A DNA stretch of 61,041 bases from Planctomycetota bacterium (GTDB lineage: Bacteria > Planctomycetota > Planctomycetia > Planctomycetales > Planctomycetaceae), in the NCBI GenBank assembly GCA_027618475.1, contig JAQCEJ010000025.1:1-61041 (forward strand). Direction: 5' to 3'. Made by a program: the position numbers and the translations under genes. The notes under the pieces were generated by a model, which was given only the letters and a program-made list of their open reading frames with translations, was not told where the DNA came from and made no database searches. Positions 39,901 to 48,036 of this stretch are shown here, piece by piece (position 1 is the stretch's first letter; each line of letters starts with the position of its first letter).

Positions 39901-40734
39901 ATTTCGAAATACATGGAACAACTTCTCGCACACTCTAAACAACTTGGGATGACGTCAGGAAAATCATCAACTTCGCAATCAACTTCCTCAGACACCATTG
40001 AATCCGTCGAACAAGGTGCGCCAAAACGACACAGCCGTCAAACGCGATCAAACGAAATTCATGTCGATCAACAGGAAACTCCCCCGGCGGCAACAAAGTC
40101 AGCATCGAAACAGTACGACGCTTCCACGTCTTCGGACTCAAGTCAAGAAACAAAAAAGTTTTCCCCACTCGAAATGTTCGCACACCTCTTCGAGAACGAA
40201 CATTCATCGAATGACGCCGAAACCCAGAGCCAACAGACCAGCGACACTGACTACGAACGCGAATTCAAGACGTCGTATGACCGGCCTGATTCCACCGTTC
40301 AGGACGAGGCGGAGAGCGACGAATACGGCGATCCCCTTGCCGACAGTGAGTGGGACGATGACGACGTTCAAATCGAAGAGGAAGAAATTCCGCTCGAAGA
40401 AATCGGCCCCTGCCATGTGGTTGACCGAGAACGCGAACGCGACAAGTTGCGGGCGTTTCGCCAGGTCGCGAATGCCTCGGCGAATCATGCCATTGTGACG
40501 CACACTCGAAAAACCATCTACAATTCGTTGCATAGCCGAGTGGCAGTGACGTTGATTTCCGGTGCGATCTCAGCGGGACTCTTGACCAGTTCTCTATGGT
40601 CGAACGTTTCGTTCGAAAAACTGGGGTGGGGTGCACTGGGAATAACCCTGGTCTGTAGTCTCGATCTCATTCGCACGACGCTCGGTCGACCCCGCGTTCG
40701 TAAGAAGAAGAGCGAAACCACCACGGTTGAATAG
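36985..40734 (+). CDS. Giant FHA / coiled-coil protein with C-terminal TM hairpin
   Basis: 1249 aa. An N-terminal FHA-like domain (about 30-125, HCRIGSGDDCHIRL ... KRTWINGFPV) keeps the NG but has APLH in place of the usual S..H motif, so phosphopeptide binding may be altered. Residues about 195-890 form an extremely long Gln/Glu/Arg-rich coiled coil with recurring REQELADR, LEQWQTQ and REEELRDRQEEL units, enough for a rod of roughly 100 nm if continuous (inference). An acidic Ser/Thr-rich region (about 890-1150) follows. The C-terminus has two TM segments (VAVTLISGAISAGLLTSSLW and WGALGITLVCSLDLI) and a basic tail. A structural or membrane-tethering scaffold is likely; no enzymatic domain is present. 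Confidence 0.88.
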   Translation: MPSSYNAPTMSPSGGAMTIAEADTVSVLTLVPLRFHQGIEAVKIPAGHCRIGSGDDCHIRLPVAGIAPLHVTVQEHGKQHLLTSHDKRTWINGFPVREQPIRDGDRITIGPIEFQLQQQMMSQPQVSHRRTPEHSGDVVAPTFATPSFASLLTSPYPVPPSAAHDEVISKTNNRKPVSEAATARPPAHPISILRDDLSGEMERVQYEIAHQNQALNDSLSKRQHADEQLSSISTRLAQQLRLLADLDTHLQAKQDLLIETQRKLEQSQDKIAQFHAEFDEQQERLRNQNAQIQHQLADLEQRKQQLASIETQHVATELTLHSRAQAIEEQERELANQSDDLAKRQDAIVAREHNMNEREQELADRVHATDVREIDLNERQDLLVQQQRELEQWQTQTAQIEDELNLRSTELNHRQETLSQLQCDIDRRRDAISEQQIDLDARLSDMTRREQETIRRDEELRDRQEELARQESQLTEKLDELARRQQNLAHEKDLLTTREDTLTRQVQEWTLQQTKLSQNQSELAKREAELEQRIAEFESAETVISRRKEELEHEENALRQQQELLDTQREQLTQAEIRQQQAEDELRIRREQFHLEQTQWIQERDECQRQQSAQHDELNRAATDLQNQRERLDADQTAFTALQQAHRQAVVEFEQRQSHLEEMELALNAKANDLECDAADEQERRSAEMLQRFEQWQKRLDTLEQELNREFTALEQSQQLMLAQQLELAEKTADLSKRESDWEQRYADLMESQHTLADQNQAAVAEQIQLQAERDRLSALQQQIDTDRQRIDQLRGETEASLAEINRKQVELEQRESEWEIRQAELLTQMVDIPAHEEIATEQNILSAEQTEFDRQKIELDLQRTEIESERSKLAAERHEIEVLRVEISTTPPPTCHEDTSADNQSSSIDASEAQSEPINTSTTTENLPCTVELNSLSPNDEAAEQAVDSSDSPTSSDDIGTIDITSADDETISKYMEQLLAHSKQLGMTSGKSSTSQSTSSDTIESVEQGAPKRHSRQTRSNEIHVDQQETPPAATKSASKQYDASTSSDSSQETKKFSPLEMFAHLFENEHSSNDAETQSQQTSDTDYEREFKTSYDRPDSTVQDEAESDEYGDPLADSEWDDDDVQIEEEEIPLEEIGPCHVVDRERERDKLRAFRQVANASANHAIVTHTRKTIYNSLHSRVAVTLISGAISAGLLTSSLWSNVSFEKLGWGALGITLVCSLDLIRTTLGRPRVRKKKSETTTVE

Positions 40735-40895
40735 ACGACCTCAGGCGTCGACCGCCCGCAGTGTGCTGACTCCGTGACAACTCTTCTGCACTGCTCTCAT
40801 CACCTCATGCGCATGCGGTGTAGATTGGCAATACCCCTTCCGTTCGGTCATAATGATGTCATTCCATTCGATCGTGTCCAATGGAGCATCATTTG

Positions 40896-42161
40896 ATGAC
40901 ACAGTCACAACACTTTCTGCCGGAACATCGTGACGTCTCGCGGCGGTTTTTTCTCAATCTTCTCGCCGGAACCGCTGCGTTCGCCTCTCTTCCTTCGTGG
41001 TTGCGTGGCAACGATCTGCCACGCGAATGCGCCGAGGCGTGCGAGGCCTTCTTGAAGAAAATCGAGTATCTCACTCCGCAAGAGGTTTTCGGCAACGTCT
41101 CGCGCGGCGATCCCCGTCCTTACGATCTCTCGGATGAAAAGAAACTCGAAGTCGGGCTTGTGCCGGAGACATGGAAACTCGAAGTCGTTTCCGATCCCGA
41201 CAACCCTGCCGATATCGAAAATCCGTTGACGAAAGAAGCCGGCACCGCCATCGACTGGCCCGCGCTGATGAAACTTGCCGAGACGAAAACCGTCAGCGTC
41301 GCCAAGATTATGACGTGCAATAATATTGGCCGTCCGCTCGGTATGGGTTTCTGGGAGGGTGTCCCGCTCCGCGAACTCGTCTGGATGACCCGGCCGAAAG
41401 CCAATCTCCGCCGCGTTTACTATCATGGCTACCACAACGACGATCCGAAGCAGTTGTTTCAAAGCTCGCTGCCGGTCGGACGCATCCTCGAAGACCCGTT
41501 CGGTCTTCCACCGGTGCTGCTCTGTTACAAGCTCAACGGTCAATATCTCAATGGTCAGCGCGGCGGACCAGTGCGCATGCTGATTCCCGAAGCATACGGC
41601 TTCAAGTCGGTGAAATGGCTTACGCGCATCACGCTCTCGAACACGCCGTTTGCGAACGACACATATGCCAAAGGCAACAACGACGTTGATAGCGGGATGA
41701 AAACATTTTCGCAGGTGTTGCTGAAGCCCGACGAGATCAAGGCTGGGATGCCGATTCCAGTCACCGGATTTTCACAGGTTGGCATCTCGGGTCTTGCTAA
41801 AGTCCAAACACTCGTGTTACCGAAAGATCAGACTTGGCCGGCGGATGATCCGTACTTCACCACCGCCGATTGGATCGATGCCCACATCCTCCCTGCCCCC
41901 GAAACATGGGGCGGTGGCCTGCCTGACGACAAACTTCCTCCGAATCTACACGGCTTCGACGCCGAGACCGGCAAGCCGATAACGTGGCCGATGCGATTGA
42001 CGATGGCCCACTGGGCCACGGTGCTACCTGCGCTGACCGCTGGAGAGTACACCCTTCGCAGTCGTACGATTGACGAGAAGGGTCATGCTCAACCAATGCC
42101 GCGGCCCTTTGCAAAGTCGGGGAGAAATGCGATTGAGGGGGTGGAGTTGGTGGTGGGATGA
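40896..42161 (+). CDS. Molybdopterin-dependent oxidoreductase, Tat-exported
   Basis: About 421 aa, from the ATG at 40896, which has GGAG at 40883-40886 (an ATG at 40881 is in frame but lacks a site). A Tat signal is present: SRRFFLNLLAGTAAFASLPSWLRG. The catalytic part resembles the sulfite-oxidase family: IMTCNNIGRPLGMGFWEGVPLRELV corresponds to the molybdenum-coordinating cysteine region, followed by YYHGYHNDDPKQLFQSSLPVGRILEDPFG and GPVRMLIPEAYGFKSVKWLTRI. A C-terminal immunoglobulin-like dimerisation domain with RLTMAHWATVLPALTAGEYTLRSRTIDEKGHAQP completes the family layout. It is a periplasmic molybdoenzyme; the substrate (sulfite or other) cannot be told. Confidence 0.9.
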   Translation: MTQSQHFLPEHRDVSRRFFLNLLAGTAAFASLPSWLRGNDLPRECAEACEAFLKKIEYLTPQEVFGNVSRGDPRPYDLSDEKKLEVGLVPETWKLEVVSDPDNPADIENPLTKEAGTAIDWPALMKLAETKTVSVAKIMTCNNIGRPLGMGFWEGVPLRELVWMTRPKANLRRVYYHGYHNDDPKQLFQSSLPVGRILEDPFGLPPVLLCYKLNGQYLNGQRGGPVRMLIPEAYGFKSVKWLTRITLSNTPFANDTYAKGNNDVDSGMKTFSQVLLKPDEIKAGMPIPVTGFSQVGISGLAKVQTLVLPKDQTWPADDPYFTTADWIDAHILPAPETWGGGLPDDKLPPNLHGFDAETGKPITWPMRLTMAHWATVLPALTAGEYTLRSRTIDEKGHAQPMPRPFAKSGRNAIEGVELVVG

Positions 42162-42213
42162 ACCATACTTCACCAACGGCACGTTATTTAGAATTCTGTG
42201 CTCACGCAGTGGG

Positions 42214-42477
42214 CTATTCGTAGTGAGTCCATATTCGCAATACCTTCACGGTTTTCACATTCTCGCAAACTTCATAGACGAGTCGATGCTGGATATTAAT
42301 GCGTCGTGAATATGCACCCGACAAGTCACCCACCAGTTTTTCATACGGTGGAGGTGTCTGATATGGGTTTTCTGCGATGATTTTCAGAAGCAATTCCGCT
42401 TTCTTTCTCAAACCCGCCGAGGCCAAATTCTTGGCATCTTTTTGTGCCTGTTTCGTGTAAACGATATGCCAACTCAC
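42214..42477 (-). CDS. yoeB: Toxin, YoeB family
   Basis: About 87 aa from the GTG at 42477. The start SWHIVYTKQAQKDAKNL matches the YoeB/Txe consensus, followed by LLKIIAENPYQTPPPYEKLVGDLSGAYSRRINIQHRLVYEV and a C-terminal VKVLRIWTHYE. The catalytic Glu, Arg and His and the terminal HY of YoeB-type ribosome-dependent mRNA endonucleases are in place. A longer reading frame to 42498 exists, but the GTG overlaps the antitoxin stop as GTGA, the arrangement expected for coupled antitoxin-toxin genes. In the family the toxin cleaves mRNA in the ribosomal A site and is neutralised by YefM. Confidence 0.92.
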   Translation of the reverse strand: MSWHIVYTKQAQKDAKNLASAGLRKKAELLLKIIAENPYQTPPPYEKLVGDLSGAYSRRINIQHRLVYEVCENVKTVKVLRIWTHYE

Positions 42478-42716
42478 CAGCGCAACTCCTCGTCGCACTG
42501 TTCAATCGGCGTCTCCATTCCTTCACGAATGGATTCACGCATTCCAGGTTGTGAGAGCAGATATATCGTCTCCTGAATAGCCCGCCAATCTTCTTCAGAG
42601 ACAAGCACTCCATTAGCCGTCTCACACAAAATCTGAATCGGCTCGTGAGAACTTGCTGTTTCACCGAGCAGTGTGGATAAGTTTTTCCCGGCATCACCAG
42701 CGGCGATCGATTTCAT
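42474..42716 (-). CDS. yefM: Antitoxin, YefM/Phd family
   Basis: 80 aa: MKSIAAGDAGKNLSTLLGETASSHEPIQILCETANGVLVSEEDWRAIQETIYLLSQPGMRESIREGMETPIEQCDEELRW. It shows the YefM N-terminal DNA-binding layout (AxxxxKNLSxLL, PIQI, GVLVSEEDWRAIQET) and the acidic, flexible C-terminus that wraps the toxin. It lies immediately upstream of yoeB with a 4-nt overlap. The module is expected to repress its own promoter, which must lie in the spacer at 42717-42797; no clear box is seen. Confidence 0.92.
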   Translation of the reverse strand: MKSIAAGDAGKNLSTLLGETASSHEPIQILCETANGVLVSEEDWRAIQETIYLLSQPGMRESIREGMETPIEQCDEELRW

Positions 42717-42797
42717 AATTTTCTACCACATCAAAAATATTCGCAGGTCAACATGGAATGAGCCATTCATCAAGACTATCCACCAACCAAAGTTCCG

Positions 42798-44351
42798 TCA
42801 ATCGGATTTCGTAGAACGATCTCCGATCCCCACCTTCCCCGGCCCGAATATCCCCTTCCCTAGCGTAAACTTCAACTTCTTAATCCCCGCCTTCTCCAGC
42901 TTGATTGCGTCGACTGGGGCTTGGGCTTCGCCGGCAAGTTCACCGTTGATGTAGACCCGCATCACGCCATCATCCAGTTCGAATTTCAGTCGTACGGGCT
43001 TCTCCTGCCAGCCAACCTGCACCGCAAGGTTTCCGGGTAACTCCAGACGATAAGGTCGGCCGTATTCTTCCCAGACGTCGTCGGTCAGCCAGTCGAACCG
43101 GGTGTCGCGTTGCGGCGTCCCCTTTGCCGACGTGGTAAGATACAACGCGCTCTCCATCGGGATTAATCCCGTCACGCGATGACCCCAGTTGTTGTAGACG
43201 AGTTCCGTGCCGTGCTTCGCGTTGTACTGCATGATCTCGGCTTCCCAGGGATGCCCCACCTTGTCGCTTGGTTCAGGTTTCGAGAACATCCGCCGTACGA
43301 ACTGCCATTCGTTTTCATCGCGATCGTAGCGCCACAATTCGGCCCACGGCCAGACACCCACGAACAATTCGCCGCGATAGATTGTCGAGGTTTGTGCTTC
43401 GCGGGCGTAACTGGCGACGTTCGGCATCTGCGGCGGCCAGTTGTCACGTTCGGTGATCGTCTCGCCGTCCCAGTTCCAGATGTGTCCCGAAGGATATTCC
43501 GCCAGCAACAGCTCGTCACCGAAGTTCAACATCGAATAGACCTGCCGACTCCCCGACGTTTTATTGGGAAGGGCCGTCTTCCACATTCCATTTTCGAAAA
43601 CATAGATTCCTCCGTGATTCGAAACCGTCAGTACCTGCTCGCGATATTGTCCCCACGCGAACGGCGTTTCTCCTACTTTTTCCAGATCGTGCGTTATCGC
43701 TTTATCGAGGTCGATTTTTTCTCCACTCTTCGGATCCCACGGCACGGCGTGCAATTTGGTGAATCCGCCGACATCGACCTTATGAGCGTGATACCACGAA
43801 AGATGACCTTGAGCATAATAAAAATTGTAATAGCGGCCGACGTCCGGAGCGTCGAGAATGACCTCGCCGTCGTACTTCACGATTCCGCCATCGAACCATA
43901 GCGTCTTGCCGGCAACGGAGGTCAACTGTCCTCCCCGATCCTCCACGAACGATGAAAATTCATCGTCGAGTTCCCATGCCTTGTTATCGGGATTCCACCA
44001 CCGCAACACGGGATCGCTGTCGAAACTTCGTGCGAACAGACGGCCCGTAAAATTGAATGGGTAAGCCCCGCCATCTTCACCCGACCGGGGGAGCGGCGTG
44101 ACGTCAATTTTTTCGGCAGCGTCGTTTTTCGCAGGCCGCACAAAAAACTGCAATGTCTCGCGATCGGTTCGATATCGCGTATTATAGACACCGACGAAAC
44201 CGGCACCGAGTCGAACGCGACCGCTTTCGTCGCGGGCTTCGAAAATCGTCCCATAGTTTTGTCCACGATCGGGGCCGAAGTCGATCTCTGCTTCAATTTC
44301 GATCCCGGCAATACTATTGACCAACAGACTCACAACCACCGCGAATGACAT
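42798..44351 (-). CDS. Secreted protein of unknown function
   Basis: About 517 aa from the ATG at 44351; an upstream in-frame start to 44393 would place charged residues ahead of the signal. The N-terminal MSFAVVVSLLVNSIAGIEIEAE is a signal peptide. The mature chain is beta-rich and aromatic, with propeller- or sandwich-like pieces (GQYREQVLTVSNHGGIYVFENGMWKTALP, NWGHRVTGLIPMESALYLTTSAKG). The end resembles a LamG-like strand set (VRLKFELDDGVMRVYINGELAGEAQAPVDAIKLEKAG). No catalytic motif is recognised. It is divergent to the ceramidase-like gene at 44494 (142 bp apart), possibly sharing a regulatory region. Confidence 0.8.
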   Translation of the reverse strand: MSFAVVVSLLVNSIAGIEIEAEIDFGPDRGQNYGTIFEARDESGRVRLGAGFVGVYNTRYRTDRETLQFFVRPAKNDAAEKIDVTPLPRSGEDGGAYPFNFTGRLFARSFDSDPVLRWWNPDNKAWELDDEFSSFVEDRGGQLTSVAGKTLWFDGGIVKYDGEVILDAPDVGRYYNFYYAQGHLSWYHAHKVDVGGFTKLHAVPWDPKSGEKIDLDKAITHDLEKVGETPFAWGQYREQVLTVSNHGGIYVFENGMWKTALPNKTSGSRQVYSMLNFGDELLLAEYPSGHIWNWDGETITERDNWPPQMPNVASYAREAQTSTIYRGELFVGVWPWAELWRYDRDENEWQFVRRMFSKPEPSDKVGHPWEAEIMQYNAKHGTELVYNNWGHRVTGLIPMESALYLTTSAKGTPQRDTRFDWLTDDVWEEYGRPYRLELPGNLAVQVGWQEKPVRLKFELDDGVMRVYINGELAGEAQAPVDAIKLEKAGIKKLKFTLGKGIFGPGKVGIGDRSTKSD

Positions 44352-44493
44352 GACGACTCCAAATTCAAATGGCTCGAAGAGTAACGGGTTCAATCGGCGA
44401 CCCGGAGATGCGTCGCCCGCTCGAATTCAATATACTGGTATTCGCGGCAGATGTCCTCTTTGACGCCCTCACGATTTCGATAAAGGGAAACTC

Positions 44494-45864
44494 ATGCGAC
44501 GTTTTTTTTTGATTCTGACGCTCGCCTCGACGATGACGTGGTCGCTTTCGAGTGTTGCCGGTGAAGCGCTGCGTGTCGGCACATTCGACATCGATGCCTC
44601 GCCGCCGATCGGCAGCATGATGGCTTACGACCCTGTCAAGGGGGTGCAGACACCGTTGACTTGCCGTGGCATTGTTGTTTTGGGTGGCGAAAAACCAATC
44701 GTACTCTGTGCGCTCGACTGGATCGGAATCGGCAACGACGGAAATCGTATCTTCCGCGAGAAGATCGCCGAAGCCGCAGGGACCGATTATCATCACGTTG
44801 CCGTACACACTTTGCACCAGCACGATGCTCCCCGTTGTGATTTTTCGGCGAACGACATTCTTGCCGATTACAGTTTATCGGATTACGGGTTTGATACGAA
44901 TTTCGCACGAGACGTCATCCACCGAACGGCAGACGCCGTAACACTAGCCATTGTACAGGCGAAACCGGTTACACACTTGGGATTGGGGACCGGCATCGTC
45001 GAAAAGGTCGCCTCCAATCGCAGAATTCTCGGCCCCGACGGCAAGGTCCAGCACATTCGCTGGACGGCGACGACCGATCCGATCGTTCGTGCGTTTCCCG
45101 ATGGGACGATCGATCCCGCCGTCAAATTGATAGCGTTTTATGACGAAGACGAAAAACCATTTGTGGTGCTCACCTATTATGCGACGCATCCGCAAAGTTA
45201 TTACCGCACGGGGCTGGCGAATCCCGATTTTCCCGGACTGGCCCGTAATGCGCGGCAGGAAGAGACCGGCGTGCTGCACGTACACTTTAACGGAGCGGGC
45301 GGCAACATTGGCGCGGGGAAATACAACGATGGCTCACACGAAAATCGCCAGGTTCTCGCCGACCGCGTCGCCACCGGCATGAAGCAGGCGTGGGAGAATA
45401 TCGAAAAACATCCGATCGCCGCGAGCGACGTCGCATGGACTTACGAACCCGTCGTGCTCCCCGCCGCCGATCATTTGAACGAAGCCGAACTGTTGTCAAT
45501 CATTTCCGACGAAAAGGCCGACCCGCAAAATCGATTCTTTGCCGCGAATAAATTATCCTGGCTCAGGCGTTGCGAGAACGGCGACACGATCGATATCGGC
45601 TGCCTGAAACTCGGTAACGCTCGCATTCTGCACATGCCGGGTGAATTGTTCGTCGAGTATCAACTCGGTGCACAACAGGTGCGTCCCGATTTATTCGTGG
45701 CCATGGCCGCCTACGGCGACTACGCCCCGGCGTACATCGGCACCGAGATCGCCTATGAAGAAGGAGGCTACGAGACGAGCCCGAGAGCTTCTTACGTAGC
45801 CCCCGGCGTCGAAAAGGTTCTGATGGATGCAGTGAAAAAGCTGCTGACATCGAAGGAAAACTAA
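44494..45864 (+). CDS. Secreted neutral/alkaline ceramidase-like protein
   Basis: 456 aa with a signal peptide (RRFFLILTLASTMTWSLSSVAGE). The opening LRVGTFDIDASPPIG and the motif HTLHQHDAPRCDF (an HxHxxP-type metal site) followed later by YYATHPQSYYRTG match the N-terminal domain of neutral/alkaline non-lysosomal ceramidases. In planctomycetes this domain is common in secreted proteins of unknown substrate. The typical C-terminal ceramidase domain is absent, and the length (456 versus about 700 aa) fits the single-domain planctomycete form. An amidohydrolase or lipid-amide hydrolase role is possible, not proven. The ATG at 44494 follows aaaggga. It ends 3 bp from the convergent polymerase gene. 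Confidence 0.85.
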   Translation: MRRFFLILTLASTMTWSLSSVAGEALRVGTFDIDASPPIGSMMAYDPVKGVQTPLTCRGIVVLGGEKPIVLCALDWIGIGNDGNRIFREKIAEAAGTDYHHVAVHTLHQHDAPRCDFSANDILADYSLSDYGFDTNFARDVIHRTADAVTLAIVQAKPVTHLGLGTGIVEKVASNRRILGPDGKVQHIRWTATTDPIVRAFPDGTIDPAVKLIAFYDEDEKPFVVLTYYATHPQSYYRTGLANPDFPGLARNARQEETGVLHVHFNGAGGNIGAGKYNDGSHENRQVLADRVATGMKQAWENIEKHPIAASDVAWTYEPVVLPAADHLNEAELLSIISDEKADPQNRFFAANKLSWLRRCENGDTIDIGCLKLGNARILHMPGELFVEYQLGAQQVRPDLFVAMAAYGDYAPAYIGTEIAYEEGGYETSPRASYVAPGVEKVLMDAVKKLLTSKEN

Positions 45865-45867
45865 TAC

Positions 45868-47082
45868 TTATCGTTTCCGCTCAAAGGTCGGAATATGCGT
45901 GAATGAAATTCGCGTAGGAGCCTGTTCGGCCGCGCCGTGCATTCCTCCAAAATACAGACTATCTGCACCGAACCGTGAATTGATGCGATCCATCGTCGAG
46001 GCAAGGTCGTTTCGTCGACGATCATCGTCAAACAACAGTTGCGGTATCCGGGTGTGATGAATCAGGTCTCCCAGGACGACGCCGACCTTTACTGCCGTCT
46101 GCGGAGGCCTCTGCTCCCACAATTCGAGCATGGTTCTGAGGAGGGTGAGCGTATCCTGCGAGAGCGGGATTTTCGTTTTCGCGTTCCACACCGGCCGATC
46201 AAAAAATTCAATCTGCACGCTGATCGTGCGAGCCCAGTAACCGATCTGCCGCAAGCGAGATGCGGCTTTATGCAACATCCGCACGATCACCTGTCGCGCT
46301 TTCTGTCGCGTTCTATATTGGGGAGCAAGAACGTGTGAATGCCCCAACGACTTCCGGCAGGTTTTCGGTTCGGGAAGATCGCCGCCGCGCAACCAGTTCC
46401 ACCATCTTCCTCCCCAGACTTTGCTCCCCCAGATTTGCGAAAGCTGGTCTTCCGACAGTTGGCAGAACTGTTCCATGGTGTGAATGCCAACGCCGTGCAA
46501 CCGGCGTTCCATACGTGGACCGACGCCGGGAAGATCGGACAAGGAGAGCGAATATAATTGTTGCGGCAATTCTTCGGACTCGATCTCACTCAATCCGTCG
46601 GGTTTTCGAAGATCGGCGGCGACTTTCGAGAGAATGACATTCGGCCCCAGACCGATCGAGCATTTCAGGTATTCGCCCAGTTTGTGGCGCATAACCTCCT
46701 TGATCTTGAAAGCCAGTTGCCGGGCACGGTCGGGTTCGCATTCGCTTCCCATCAATCGGCAGACGACCTCATCGATCGAGCGGACGCTTTGCACCGGAAG
46801 ACAACTCTCAACCGCTTCAACCATCCGATGATGCACCTCGACGTACAACTCCGGACGGGCTTCGACCAGGCGGATCTGTGGACAGAGTTTACGAGCCTCG
46901 CGAACCACCGTCCCGGTTTTTACCCCGAAATTTTTGGCTTCGTAACTCGCGGCAATACAACAGGTTGTCTCGGCCTTCATGGGGATGACGGCAACCGGCC
47001 GATGCCGTAATTCGGGCCGAAACTGCTGCTCGACCGAGGCGAAATAGGCATTCATATCGAGAAAGAGATAGCGCAACGGCAT
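45868..47082 (-). CDS. dinB: Y-family DNA polymerase (Pol IV-like)
   Basis: About 404 aa from the ATG at 47082. Motifs include the N-terminal FLDMNAYFASVEQQFRPELRHRPVAV, the YEAKNFGVKTG region, the catalytic SIDEVVC motif, the helix-hairpin-helix LSDLPGVGPRMERRLHGVGI, and a little-finger domain (TISVQIEFFDRP). It is a translesion polymerase for bypassing damaged bases. The usual SIDExY/F is changed to SIDEVVC, and the C-terminal beta-clamp motif is not obvious (ISFTHIPTFERKR end). Two TGTACA palindromes lie upstream in the promoter region (47113-47118 and 47148-47153), suggesting a specific regulator, perhaps SOS-type. Confidence 0.93.
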   Translation of the reverse strand: MPLRYLFLDMNAYFASVEQQFRPELRHRPVAVIPMKAETTCCIAASYEAKNFGVKTGTVVREARKLCPQIRLVEARPELYVEVHHRMVEAVESCLPVQSVRSIDEVVCRLMGSECEPDRARQLAFKIKEVMRHKLGEYLKCSIGLGPNVILSKVAADLRKPDGLSEIESEELPQQLYSLSLSDLPGVGPRMERRLHGVGIHTMEQFCQLSEDQLSQIWGSKVWGGRWWNWLRGGDLPEPKTCRKSLGHSHVLAPQYRTRQKARQVIVRMLHKAASRLRQIGYWARTISVQIEFFDRPVWNAKTKIPLSQDTLTLLRTMLELWEQRPPQTAVKVGVVLGDLIHHTRIPQLLFDDDRRRNDLASTMDRINSRFGADSLYFGGMHGAAEQAPTRISFTHIPTFERKR

Positions 47083-47398
47083 GAGGGATGTTTCCGCAAT
47101 TACCCAGAAATATGTACATAATATCACATTATCTATATCGGTTCTAATGTACACTTTCAATGGCGAAATGGCCTCGCTGCGGAAATATTTTCAGGATCGC
47201 ATTCCAGAGCCGGCAAAACGATAATGAATGCCGTCACCACGTCTCACGCAACACCGCCTATCAAGCCCATCACCAAAATCGTATCGAGCGAATGAATGCG
47301 CTCGCGGAAGTCGCGAAATCGATATGATGAGACTCAGCACGTTCGACTATTCCAAGGATGTTGTTGGATGTAAGATGAAGGTGAAAGGTCGATAGCTT
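47083..47398. other. intergenic with polymerase promoter region
   Basis: 316 bp between the divergent polymerase and nucleotidyltransferase-like genes. The first 80 bp are AT-rich and carry two tgtaca palindromes (47113-47118, 47148-47153; centres 35 bp apart) flanking tatagataatgtgatattatg on the minus strand, a good candidate for the polymerase promoter and operator. The remainder shows nothing further. Confidence 0.5.
47113..47153 (-). promoter_or_regulatory. paired TGTACA sites upstream of Y-family polymerase
   Basis: Two identical hexamer palindromes tgtaca, each within atgtacat/aatgtaca contexts, stand 35 bp apart centre to centre, 31-66 bp upstream of the polymerase start. The AT-rich stretch between them contains gataat/tattat boxes fit for a -10. 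The spacing (about 3.3 helical turns) is suited to two dimers on neighbouring faces. The regulator is unknown. Confidence 0.4.
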
Positions 47399-47992
47399 AT
47401 GGTAACCATTCGTTATACCGGTGACGCCCTGTGGGACAGAATTGAGCGGGCCGTGCAAAAGGTAAAGGATCGACTGCAAAGAGTAGCACAGGCACTCGAC
47501 GCGGCGGGTGTTCCCTACGCCGTCGTCGGTGGCAATGCCGTGCAAATCTGGGTGGCTCAAATGGACGAGGCGGCGGTCCGCAATACGAGGGATGTCGATA
47601 TTATTCTCAATCGCGACACGCTGCCTGCTGCGACTCGCGCCCTCGAACAGGCGGGGTTTGTCTATCAACATGTGGCCGGAACGACGATGTTTCTCGACGG
47701 CCCCGACGCGAAAGCGATCGACGCCGTGCATGTCGTCTTCGCCGGCGAAAAGGTGCGTCCGGAGTATCTTGAAGCCGTCCCCGCGATCGATGACGCCGAG
47801 ACAATCAAGGGAGTGCGCACGATTTCGCTCGAATCGCTGGTGACGATGAAACTGACGTTGTTTCGCCTGAAAGACCGCGTCCATCTGATGGACATGATCG
47901 GAGTCGGCCTGATCGATCAAACGTGGGTCGAAAAGCAGCCGGATGAACTTCGATCTCGTTTACAGGAATTGATCGACAACCCGGACGGTTAA
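47399..47992 (+). CDS. Nucleotidyltransferase-fold protein
   Basis: 197 aa. An N-terminal helix (LWDRIERAVQKVKDRLQRVAQALDAAGVPYAVVGGNAVQIW) leads into the NTase glycine motif (VVGGNA) and the acidic pair RDVDIIL, the two hallmarks of the MNT/AbiEii-type nucleotidyltransferase superfamily. ESLVTMKLTLFRLKDRVHLMDMI at the C-terminus matches the AbiEii-like helical tail. Such proteins include toxins that nucleotidylate tRNA and house-keeping enzymes. No partner antitoxin (AbiEi or HEPN) is adjacent. An overlapping antisense frame was rejected because only this strand shows the motifs. Confidence 0.82.
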   Translation: MVTIRYTGDALWDRIERAVQKVKDRLQRVAQALDAAGVPYAVVGGNAVQIWVAQMDEAAVRNTRDVDIILNRDTLPAATRALEQAGFVYQHVAGTTMFLDGPDAKAIDAVHVVFAGEKVRPEYLEAVPAIDDAETIKGVRTISLESLVTMKLTLFRLKDRVHLMDMIGVGLIDQTWVEKQPDELRSRLQELIDNPDG

Positions 47993-48036
47993 GCGCACGC
48001 TGGTTTCATAATCGTCAGCTTCATACGGACCATGTC

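Noticed and set aside
47270-47920. 216-codon minus-strand frame opposite the nucleotidyltransferase gene
   Set aside because: Only the plus strand shows the GGN and DVD motifs of a nucleotidyltransferase.
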